This document shows, piece by piece, positions 32,533-41,941 of a stretch of DNA of 64,000 bases (the stretch's first letter is position 1; each line of letters starts with the position of its first letter). The position numbers and the translations under genes were made by a program. Source of the DNA: Angiostrongylus vasorum (lineage: Eukaryota > Nematoda > Chromadorea > Rhabditida > Metastrongylidae); assembly GCA_018806985.1 (NCBI GenBank), contig JADANN010000108.1, positions 372,001 to 436,000 on the forward strand, given 5' to 3'. The notes under the pieces were generated by a model, which was not told where the DNA came from, ran no database searches, and was given only the letters and a program-made list of their open reading frames with translations.

Positions 32533-32992
32533 CCTCCATATCACGACGCAGTCGTTCCACTTCAATTCGATTAATGTTAGGAAGCAGGCGACGATAACGC
32601 TGAACGAATAGCCAAGACCAAGCAAAGCTATGGTGCCGAGGACGAAATATGCAGAAGATGCGCCAGTACCACATAACTTCCTAATGCCCTGAAACTCCAC
32701 TGTAAGTGAGGAAGTGAACATCAAGGATCGAAAGTTTTGAAAAAACGAAAAACTATTCTAAATAAACTTCGATAAATCTACAAAATAATTTCAGAGCACC
32801 TGGTACAGAAAGATCCACTGAAAAACTTAAACGAACAGCAATTGAAAATTTTACCAGTATAAATGTAATGTGCATGAGGGTGGAGAGTAAAGCCATCACC
32901 ATCATCAGTAACTGGAAATAGAACATCCATGGATGAGGGAAATCTGACGGCGTCGTTGGCGCATAAGGTTCATTTGGGTTGAAGTAGTCCAT
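32533..32992 (-). pseudogene. Serpentine chemoreceptor-like fragment (SRH-type resemblance)
   Basis: Exon 1: ATG at 32992 to 32855 (46 codons, phase 0, donor GTAAAA). It encodes MDYFNPNEPYAPTTPSDF followed by a hydrophobic segment (MFYFQLLMMVMALLSTLMHI). Exon 2 candidate: 32688-32533 after a GTTTCAG acceptor, 52 codons. GIRKLCGTGASSAYFVLG, then TIALLGLGYSFSVIVACFL, then TLIEL resembles the block before and through a TM helix in SRH chemoreceptors (a glycine-rich TLLG-x-x-G-x-S type helix followed by E). The piece between (32854-32689) is not a clean intron or exon. Later helices are missing and an RTE fragment lies downstream. Decayed receptor gene likely; family call tentative. Confidence 0.35.
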
Positions 32993-34099
32993 TGCTGCCG
33001 ATTCTATAGTGTCACTAATAGTTATGCTTAGAAGAACCCTAGCAATCATTTCCGAGCATATTAACATGATACATAAAAGACTCTTAAAAGACTTGTTGAA
33101 GGAAAATGCTCAATGTTTTGGTCCAACGGATTGCTGTGGCTGCAGAATGTTCTTCTGTGTTGCACTGCAAAGAGCAGTGATGGATTCATTACAAAGTAGA
33201 GTGGTGCAGGCTAACAAAGTGTTCGACGTTTCCATTCGCATTTCGCCTAAGTGCAGCCCTAAGCCATGAAACCATAATGAACTACTTTTGGATACCTTCA
33301 TGCCAAAAATAGAAAAAAGGGCATAATATATGGTGTTCTCGTTCTCGTCTTTTCCTTCTCAAAAAGAAAGCACAATAAGCAATTCTGCTTCATGGTAGGA
33401 AACAATGATGGCAGCTTATACATCTAGAATTGGTTAACAGAAATGCTTTCACAACCAGGGCTAAGTTTGGAAGAACTAGGCTACTAAACTCCGACTAACT
33501 TGCCACACCAATGATTTCTCTCTCGAACCGACTCCCGTTTTTCAAAAACTCACTAATTACTTCCTAATAAATAGTCAACAACCAAAGTGTGGCTGAAAAA
33601 ACATCTGAAGACACCGCTTCCGCAAATTCAGGATTCCATTCCACAGCAATAGATAAAAAGCTGTTGGAGTGATAAGTTTTGTTGACGTTATCTCGACTAT
33701 CAAAGTTGTCTTTACCTGAGCAGTAGCGTTTCACTTAAAAGCTTTCGTCTAAAATCGGCCATTGCTTGTTGTCCATCGACACTTCACCACAGTGAACGGC
33801 TTACCTCTTTTTCAGTTTAAAAGGAAGATGAATTTTGAAAGACACTGGAACAGCAAAGACGGTGAAGATGAATAAAGTTTAGCATCTGTACTCTACATTT
33901 AAACTCCGGGGTACTCTCCACCTAAACTTACTTCGTAATCGCTCATGGAGCAGCGGATCGATCGATCAATCATAGAGAGATCGATAGTGTCCATGAAAAA
34001 CCTGTGTGGCAAAGCATGAAGCATTCTTCAGAATCAAAAAGGCCAGCAATGCTTGTGGTGACGATGTCAGAACGTCCTATTTGATCTTCAGGAAGAATA
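32993..34099. other. Interval without a supported gene
   Basis: A minus-strand frame at 33301-33110 (Ser/Thr/Cys-rich) could be an upstream part of the receptor-like fragment but has no clear splice signals. The remainder is AT-rich without features. Confidence 0.3.
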
Positions 34100-34285
34100 G
34101 ACTCATCATTCAACGTCATTTAAAAAAGAAACTGTCTAAGAATCAACAGGCAGTGGCCCAATATACACACAAATCTGAAGGCTGTTGTGGATAATGGATG
34201 CGAAGGAACTAGTCGAATGAATGAAGCGCTGGGACGTGACCAATATGTAGTATCAGGTGACGTCAAATGAAAAGAACAATCCTAA
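34100..34285 (+). repeat. SINE-B 3' half
   Basis: Ordered match to the SINE-B 3' end: aaaaagaaact block, gatggatgcgaaggaac-type segment at 34190-34207, gaagcgctggg, then an acgtcaaatgaaaagaa tail. Confidence 0.55.
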
Positions 34286-34289
34286 ACGA

Positions 34290-34555
34290 ATCTGGGCTAC
34301 AACGATGCTGAGATATGAGCAAAACTCGGAACCTTAAGAGAGCTTCAAACCCGCGATTACCCTTACTGGAGGTTTTCTAGATCAATCCTGTTAAGAGATA
34401 ATTTCTAATGGCACCGTTAGCGTAAAAAACGAAGATGAGAAGAAAGGAAAGATGTGAGAAGCAGGAAAAGATAATCACGGGTTCAAAGCTCACCTGGGTT
34501 TCCCAGTTTTGCTCATACTTCAACACCATTGTCGTCGTATTTCAAACAGTACCCA
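34290..34555. repeat. SINE-C foldback composite
   Basis: 34290-34375 is a minus partial copy (acaacgatgctgagatatg, aaactcgg, gcgattacccttactgg). 34385-34555 is a plus copy (gatcaatcctg leader, B-box-like gggttcaaagc, tail gctcatacttcaacaccattgtcg). The layout and junction ('ggaggttttc' then 'gatcaatcc') match 5645-5985. Confidence 0.5.
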
Positions 34556-34609
34556 GCCATGAGAAAAAATAACAGGCACTATATAAAAGTTAAACATTGA
34601 TTTCAGGCT

Positions 34610-35110
34610 CGTTGAAATATATTAAGAAGAGCTTTGTTCTGAAGGGACGATCTTCAGTTACGAAGAAGGTCTTATGCGCTCACCAGCAGTTGAGGACGAC
34701 CACCGGAAGAAAATAATATGTAATGACTTATTGAAAACTACATGGGAACTTTTACAGTAGCCAAGTGCTAGGCGTTTAGAGCCTTAAGATGGTGTCAAAT
34801 CAACGATCGCTCGTGATCTGAAGCATATTGGAGAGATGACAGAGCTCCATGATTTCGTATCCACAAACTGTGCAAAGAACGAAGACAGAGTCGTTGTAAA
34901 GTTTGGTCCACATTTTTTTCTACTTTTTTAAACGTTCGTTGGAAAGAGGATCCTATATGAGAATTAAGGACGTTGAGCAGTATTGGGCTGGGGAACTCAA
35001 CGATATGCTCTTGCTCCATCCAGCGTGTCTACATAGGTCAATCGTTAACAAGTTGTCGCTTTTTCAGTCATGTCGAGAAGTGTTCCGAAAGAATAGCCCT
35101 CAACAGAGTA
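34610..35110 (+). mobile_element. Mariner-type transposase remnant, N-terminal and central part
   Basis: Across frames: PAVEDD-KKIICNDLLKTTWELLQ resembles the second HTH linker. IARDLKHIGEMTELHDFVS (34804-34860), then NCAKNEDRVVVKFG, matches the LKRIGKV-KLEKWVPHEL and NQK-RR blocks. The VGKRILYEN block (about 34932-34960) matches CDEKWILYDN, with the catalytic D region lost. Several stops. More decayed than the copy at 22860-23300. Confidence 0.5.
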
Positions 35111-35864
35111 AACGGCTCTTGAAAATGCTTTAAGAAACTGATGCTTTAAAAAAGTCAAAATCTATCGGTGTAAATTATTATTTTTTAACCCACCTAATAT
35201 TATTCGGTGTGGCAATGAGACATAATGAGACATAGAACAGCACTGTTAACAGCAATAACGTGCGCTATCCGTCTTACTGCTTCATAAAGGGATCATCCAA
35301 AGAGAATATTTAGTGGCAAGATTAGGCAATTTTCTGCTCGAACTACCGGAGCTAGATGTTTGGGTGCCGTAGCACTCACCGCTATTTCGCTCTTCTCTTT
35401 TCTAGTTATATTGGAGACAGCAGACTAAATTCCACATTATAGCAGATAAGGGACGTTGCGCACTCTGTACAATCATACGCTGCGCCGAGTGGCCGGTATG
35501 AGCTATACAGGGATCATTTCGTTTTCCTTGCTTTATTTCGGTCCTTCGAATGAATTCCTTGATTGGATATTTAACAGGTAATTGACGGCTAATTCAGCTC
35601 TAACCGCTAATATGAAACAGCTATTTTAAGAACCGACTTTCATTAAACGCCGGTAATAGTGAGAAATGATTTTCCACACGATTGAGCTAATACGACGTTG
35701 CTATAACCTCGTGTTAGCTTAATCATTATGAAAATTATCAACCATCGATACCGTATGAATGTGCAAGTATAAAAAAACTGCCAAAACAGAGGGAGAATAA
35801 CTTGCAAAATCCTTCCAAATGCCGGTAGCAACGTGTTTTTTATAATAGAGCACCATAATACTTG
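35111..35864. other. Interval with a short PLE junction piece only
   Basis: 35633-35740 carries the 'accgactttcattaaacgcc' and 'aacctcgtgttagctt' elements that border PLE terminal repeats (minus orientation). No hammerhead-like core and no gene seen. Confidence 0.4.
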
Positions 35865-36240
35865 GACGGCCCGTCCTCACTGGTTGTGCGGGCCTCAGCG
35901 GAATCACCATTTTTCGGAGATTTGCTGGTTAAGCCATTGTGCTTCCCTGGAATCCCGAGGTCAACCTGGCCAAAATCTGCCCCAGGTCGTCATCACCACA
36001 GGCAGTCGCAGCCTTTGTGGATCAGGGGGAGATTTGCCACCATGCAGCTACTTTCATACCAGGACACTAACGGATCCCGGTATTGGTTTTACTCTTAGCT
36101 AGGCTTCCTCATGGAAAAGCCGAACTCATTCTGAGCATGTAAGACCTTGCCAGGAGGATGAATCCCTCGATGTACATTGCAGCCCGACACCCAGGAACGC
36201 CTCCCATCCACTATGATGCGGTAGACCGTTGGGAGGACAG
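35865..36240 (-). repeat. SR-D short retroposon copy, full length
   Basis: Complete, with all blocks shared with 37255-37640: ccgtcctcactggttgtgcg, tttttcggag, ctggaatcccgaggtc, tcgtcatcaccacaggcagt, ggatgaatccctcg and cccaggaacgcctccc. Confidence 0.8.
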
Positions 36241-36984
36241 ACTATAATAACACGTAATAAATGATTCCAATCACATGCATAGAACGCTACAGTAAGTCTT
36301 AGCTATAATCGACAACTAGAGGACTTGGTATGACATAGTTATAAAGCAGACCTTTGTTCATAGCTCTTAACTTGGCATGTATGCAACTATTTGGTCTATG
36401 TAGGTCAGTCCACAATGTAAACACATTGCTATCACCATTTCGAAGTATTTTGCAACTCATTTTGACTTCATTTCAGTATTTTTTTGTACCTGTCCGTTCC
36501 ATTTCACAACTGCGATGCATCATAGCGAGTTAAGAATGGATACTCAATGGTAGAATGAGTACTCAATCACCTATCAATATACTGGCCAATTGCGAGTTCG
36601 CAAAAAATTCGTGCTTAAAAAAGCTTCCTGGATATTTCCAAGAGAAGAATAAAGCTTCTTCCGACCGTCATCCACAGCAGGATCTGTGGAGGATGAGATG
36701 TCGAATGACTACAAAAATATTCCACGAGGCGAAGATAATGCATCAAATATGATGCATCTCGGCTAGTTTATCCCCATACAAGTGAATCATGTATAATGAA
36801 CCTAATCTCCAATGCGTTAATTAGAGGCGCATTCTGCGCTCACCGTAATTTTATCGAATGATAATGAAATGAAAGGTAAACGAGACATCGGTGTATGAGG
36901 AGAGCACACAGACAGAAGTGATTATAAAATATTTGCTAACGGAAAATTTACCAGTTTTAACATTGTTGAGTTCCGTTCTGTCGC
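36241..36984. other. Interval without a supported gene
   Basis: One plus ORF (36555-36752) without motif; nothing else seen. Confidence 0.4.
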
Positions 36985-37112
36985 GGGACCAGATTTGTCT
37001 ATAGTACCTCAAGTCATTGTAAAGGCTAGATAAACATTGAAATACCTCTAGCGCTGCTTGATGAAGTCGAATTTATGTCGCATCCCTCAGGGATTAATCA
37101 AGCCCGAAAGCT
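36985..37112 (+). repeat. SINE-A 3' half
   Basis: gaccagatttgtctatagta and tcattgtaaaggctagat, then the gaagtcgaatttatgtcgc block and catccctcagggatt, ending gcccgaaagctc. Head and most of the core are missing. Confidence 0.65.
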
Positions 37113-37254
37113 CAATACTCTTTAGACCTATTCCAAAATTTAGGATCTCAAATGAACGTATAGTGAAGAAAACGCTTCATAGACTCTAAGGAAACAGCAT
37201 TTAATCTTGAAAGAATAGGTAACCTATTCCTGCAGACAAAGATATGTAAACCCT

Positions 37255-37640
37255 TCCAACGGTTTACCTCATCGTGGCTAAGTGTTCTTGGGTGTCGGGC
37301 TAAAATCTACAGCGAGGAGATTCGTCCTGCTGGCAGGGTCTCCCAAACTGAGAAGGAGCCGGACATTTCCATCAGATAGACCACCTAAGAGTATACCAAT
37401 GCCAAGGTCCACCACCGTCCTGGTATGACACTAGTCGCATGGTGGCAAATTCCCATCTGATCCACAATGGCCGCAGCTGCCTGTGGTGGTGACGATCTGG
37501 GGCAGGCTTTGACCTGCCTGATCTCGGGACTTCAGGGAACCACAATGGCTAAACCAGCGAAACTCCAAAAAATGGAGATTATGCTGGGGTTCGCACAACC
37601 AGTGGAGATGGGCCATCAAAGTACCAAAGTAAAGTAAATG
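37255..37640 (+). repeat. SR-D short retroposon copy
   Basis: Same family as 35865-36240, in opposite orientation, ending at 37610-37640 in gtaccaaagtaaagtaaatg-like tail units. Confidence 0.8.
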
Positions 37641-38985
37641 AAGTAAGGATGTGTAAATTGAAATGGATTTTAACTAGAAAGGTTTAATATAAGCGCAGAT
37701 TTGCTCTTAAAAAACGGAAACGCTCGTTATTTTTCGCATAAATACCGTCTTAAAAATGAAAACTTTCACCAAGAAACAAGGGGCAGGTGACTGTGCAAAA
37801 AGGCAAGAAAAAAGGTGGACGTAAGACGTGAGGAGGGCGGGGTTAGTGAGCCTAGCTTACTATAAGTCTTGATCATCAATGCAGTGCCATGAATACTTCT
37901 GTCATTTACGTCGCCTAGGCAATCGCTCATGGAGTACCGATAAAAGTAATGCGAAATAGTAAGTTGTTGACAGCAAGGTCTCCTGAAGTCTTCGCCAAAA
38001 TACCTTTTTACTTAATGAGCACACTTATGATCACTAACGAGCAAATTCACTAGATGCTTCGGCAAGCAAAATCTCTTTTAAAGTGAATAAACTGCTTGTC
38101 ATTCCGTAAGTGAATTCGCTAACAACAGTAGAGTTCAAGCTGCTCTAAAAATTGTCCGACTTCATTAAAAATGACTTTTGAGGTCAATGCACCTCTCTCT
38201 AGTAATAAGATAACAGTTAGAACATGAATGCTATTTCGAGAACGATCGAGGGAAGGATTCCGACGAGCAGCATGAAGGGAATGAATTTGCAACTCAAGAA
38301 GGTGTCAAAGACATTTGCAGAAAAAGGGAGAATGCGCCCTGAGCACTGAAGGGGGCAAGTGCAGATGTATGACATTACATGACGATCGCTGCAGAACTAC
38401 ATGAAAAAGTAACCCTGAAAGCAAAGCTTAAAGTTAAAACTTTCCACATCGTCTTTAACAGATACGTGAGTGGTCTGGTATACATCCACTTCAAGGTGAA
38501 AGAAAACTTTCTTCTACAATGAGAGCATATTTTTTCCAATGTCTTATTATTTAGGAAACATGAGTAGCATTTCCTTCTGTAATATGATGAGCACCATGTA
38601 CCTCACTCACTGAGAGATCCATAGCCGATTCGCGAGGGGAACGTGGTCCGTCTCCACAAAGCGAATTGGGGATAGGAGTGAAGTCGGACAAAAAGCGATC
38701 TTATGCTTTCCTGGACGCAGATGGATCCAGCGGATGAACTCATTTTTTTCTGCTGCACCGATTTGACGCATGTTTATGGAGACATTTTCGTACGTGCATG
38801 CATGTGTGTGCTCTCACTTATGTGGGTCGTATTTGACAAGTCATTTCGACAAAAGCTTCAATCACCATTATTTTAAAGGATTGGAAATCACATTGGATGG
38901 TGGCAGTAAATCAAGATTCGTGCTGTATGAGAAGGCACCGTCGGCTGAAATTCTTCATTCGATCGGTTCTGTACTCCAGGCTGTG
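37641..38985. other. Interval without a supported gene
   Basis: Scattered short ORFs. The 88-codon plus frame at 38770-39036 has no motif and overlaps the upstream block of a PLE terminal repeat. Confidence 0.4.
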
Positions 38986-39195
38986 CAACTCTGTGCGACA
39001 ACGAACAACCAGACCGCGAGAACGACAGCTTGCTGACCACTGACTCGGACCAATCTGACTCTGAACAAGAGGAAGACGTCGAAACATTAACTGAATGAAC
39101 TTTTTTACCTACTGCATGTTAGCTTAATAATCCAAGAACCCTGCAGTCAACTGACCGAGAACTACACAGAAAGTTGTTCTTGCACATTATTTTTA

Positions 39196-39234
39196 CAGCC
39201 GACGTTTCGGCGGATTTCGCTGCCTTCAGAGCCT
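39196..39234 (-). ncRNA. Hammerhead-like ribozyme motif, subfamily B
   Basis: Minus strand: CAGGCU, CUGAAGG, a GC-rich hairpin, GAAAC, GUC, then GGCUG. GAAAC and GUC are intact; the CUGANGA core has a final G instead of A. Confidence 0.45.
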
Positions 39235-39518
39235 GGGAAGGCCAGGTTGATTGAAATTTACCCAACCAAACAGGCGTTTGGCATTATGAAGGTGTTTTGC
39301 TAGGTAGATTGCAATCAATTTGACCTTTCCAGCCTCTAAATAGGGCGAAATTCGCCAAAATGTCAGCTGTTATAAATAAATGCTATATAGTAACAACCTC
39401 ATGTGTGCTAACGAAAAAAAATAGAGGGTTAAATTCGTCGTTTTCTTTCTCAGCAATCGCGAGGTTGTTAGAGAGCATACGTTTACTTCCATAAAATAAC
39501 ACACATACAACGCAACCG

Positions 39519-39556
39519 TAGCCAACGTTTCGGCAGAATCGCCTTCTTCAGAGCCT
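39519..39556 (-). ncRNA. Hammerhead-like ribozyme motif, subfamily B (intact core)
   Basis: Minus strand: CCAGGCU, CUGAAGA, extra A, stem II GGC/GCC, GAAAC, triplet GUU, partner GGCU (U-G wobble at the first pair). Confidence 0.5.
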
Positions 39557-39907
39557 GGAAGGGTACACTAATACGCAACTTACTAGGTCAAATGCTTCGA
39601 TAACACTTACGAAAAGACGAAAAACTCTATGGCAATTACATGATCAACAGCTTCTCGAAAAAGCCACCGTTTTTTTACGTCTCTTCTACTGGGGAAGAGC
39701 CGTTGATCAGAGTAGCATATAATTTAGTTTATAATCCAATGCCGAGGTTAATAGAAAGTCGATCCTGGGAATAGAGAGACATTCACGAATGTCGAGGTTA
39801 ATAGAAAGTCGGCCATTGAAACTACACAGAAAGTGTAACAATATTTTAAAATCTACTTTCATTGAACCTCGGTATGACCAATCAATATGCAATTTTTCTT
39901 CTTTAAA

Positions 39908-40132
39908 CTTACACGAGGTTGATAAATAATTTTCTATTCGGCTAACCTTCCGACGTCGTCGTCTTCATCAGAGGCGATGATCGAGTCGATGGGTTCACAG
40001 CTGTTAGAACAAGAACACGAACAACTTTTGAAAAACAACTGCGGACCATCTCCTCGGATCATCGACTACGATGAAAAAGAAGACGTCGAAAAGTTAGCCG
40101 AATAAAAAATTATTTATCAACCTCGTGTAAGC
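39908..40132. repeat. 225-bp palindromic element made of two inverted PLE terminal repeats
   Basis: Arms 39908-39946 and 40094-40132 are 39-bp inverted repeats with one mismatch (start cttacacgaggttg, inner end tcggctaac). A subfamily A hammerhead-like motif sits at the inner side of each arm, on opposite strands. The centre (39985-40050) is also partly inverted. Confidence 0.7.
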
Positions 40133-40514
40133 TTACCAAAAAACGATTATATGCTCAAAATTGTTCAGAAATTGCCTTCAGCAAATGAGCTTCATTTTAG
40201 TTAACAATTTAAGAAAGCGATAACAAATCGAAATCTCTACAAAGAAGAGCACGTAATGCGTTTGAGTGCGCAATACAGAGAGAATTTCGTAGTGTCTCTT
40301 AAGCAATGCATACGTTTTCAGGGAGAAAAATGTCGACTTGTCGAAGGGACATTTGAAAACGACAGTTTGATGCTCCATGCAAACAACGTCCACAGTACAC
40401 AGTAATGTGAGTGGTGAAGTCTTCACACATCAAAAGTAAACCAGTCATCACTTTCTTCGAGACTATTGTACGTAGAATCCTAGAATATTCTGTATCCTTA
40501 CTACTACCTCTGCC

Positions 40515-40765
40515 ATATAGAACGCGCACAGTTGAAAGAGCGACGTTAGCGTTGTCTTGTACTGTGCAAGTGAGGGAAACGAATCCCAAACTCCGACTTA
40601 CGTAAACGACCATAAATCAAAGACGCAGTTCTGTAGGGCACACTGTCGAAGATGAGATGGGCCAAGCACTTAATGCGTAGGAGCGAAAGCTGAGCAGTTA
40701 GTGACTGGATTCCTTGGGATGTCAAATGTACTACAGGACACCACCCATCCGATAGTCAGTGTTCT
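40515..40765 (+). mobile_element. RTE retrotransposon, 3' fragment (copy F)
   Basis: Order gtgcaagtgagggaaacgaa, cataaatcaaagacgcag, gggcacactgtcgaag, tgggccaagc and gtgactggattccttggga matches the C-terminal block of the other RTE copies (VRQ-x-R, then W-x-GHVMR, then DW-PRD). Confidence 0.75.
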
Positions 40766-41941
40766 TCCAAAAAAGAGATAACGTCCCATTTACCGAAAAC
40801 ATCACTTGCACCACTCTAGTACAGAATAGGAAAACTTGAGGGAGAGGATGTGGCAGTACGAGTGAACTGAAAGACTAAACCAAAGACCGAGAAAGAGACA
40901 AAAGTGCTAAATTAGAGGAAATGAGAAAGTTGGAGGGGGAGCAGAGCACAATAATAGCAACGAATCTGATCCGATTTTTTAAAAAGACAATCGTCAATGA
41001 CTACCTTTTGAAAGCTTACAGTATTTTGATGTTGAATAAGATTTAGCAACTCCTACGATCTTCTGTGCAAATCGGGCAGTGTAAAAATCAGAAATTGGAA
41101 GAGGATTTCGCACATTTGAGTGAGAAACCTTTCACCTCAATAGAACCTGCTAGACATGGCGGAATGGAAGCATGTATTGCCTTTTATGGATTACCGTACC
41201 CCCTTTTGCTATTTCGATGTGAAGAAGCTAGTATCCTCAACACGAAACGATCTCCGAATCACGGAATGGAGCCTCGCAATCACCTCCATGCTCGAAGCTG
41301 ACCACCACAATGAATGATGGTAACTTGAGAGAGATGCTAATAGAAAATACTTTGGGTCACGCATAACTCATGATGACGGCCCATCCAAGTATCCAAGAAC
41401 TATTATTCGTCTCAATTCATTGCATGTTGTATGATCTGACGTAAGGGATTCGGCAAATCTTTACTTGACAGCTGGGACCACACAATTCACAAAAAAGACA
41501 GATTCGCAATAGATAAATCACAGGCAAACGAAAGAATGTTTAATTCCTTTTTTGCGATCTCATTCTGCATACTCCTTGCGTTCTTTTTGGTATTAATCAT
41601 TCTGGAGTTACAGTAGCGGTCTGGTATTTCGTGCCATCTGGTCCAGTGGTCGATACCGAAATGTGTACCTAAAAAGAGCGAGTGACCTAAAACTAACAGG
41701 TTCCAACTTTTCAAAAAGTAGGTCGGTAACCAGCCATACAAAAAACATTGGCGATTTTTTAAACGATCACGAAAAAGCACCGCTCATCGTCAGATATCAC
41801 GATTTCTTTCTTCTTGAAGTGTTTCATGTTATGGAAAGTAGTGTTTTCTAATAGCACAGTAGCTTTTAAAATTTGCAGTGATATGATTACCGTCTTCACC
41901 AATGTGCTTTCGGATTCTTGTCTTATTATAGAAGCAGAAGA
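40766..41941. other. Interval without a supported gene
   Basis: Only a tail-like SR-D remnant (acggcccatccaagtatccaag near 41378-41399, reading in two parts) and motif-free ORFs. Confidence 0.4.

Larger units (their letters stand above)
38990..40140. repeat. Cluster of six PLE terminal repeats in both orientations
   Basis: Hammerhead-like positions: A plus 39054-39099 (decayed), B minus 39196-39234, B plus 39337-39368 (decayed), B minus 39519-39556, A minus 39939-39976, A plus 40064-40101. The 'aatgccgaggttaatagaaa' junction occurs twice (39738-39757 and 39789-39808). No PLE ORF is present. Confidence 0.65.

Noticed and set aside
34795..35019. 74-codon minus-strand ORF and 76-codon plus-strand ORF
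   Set aside because: The region matches mariner transposase blocks on the plus strand in broken frames; both ORFs are by-products.
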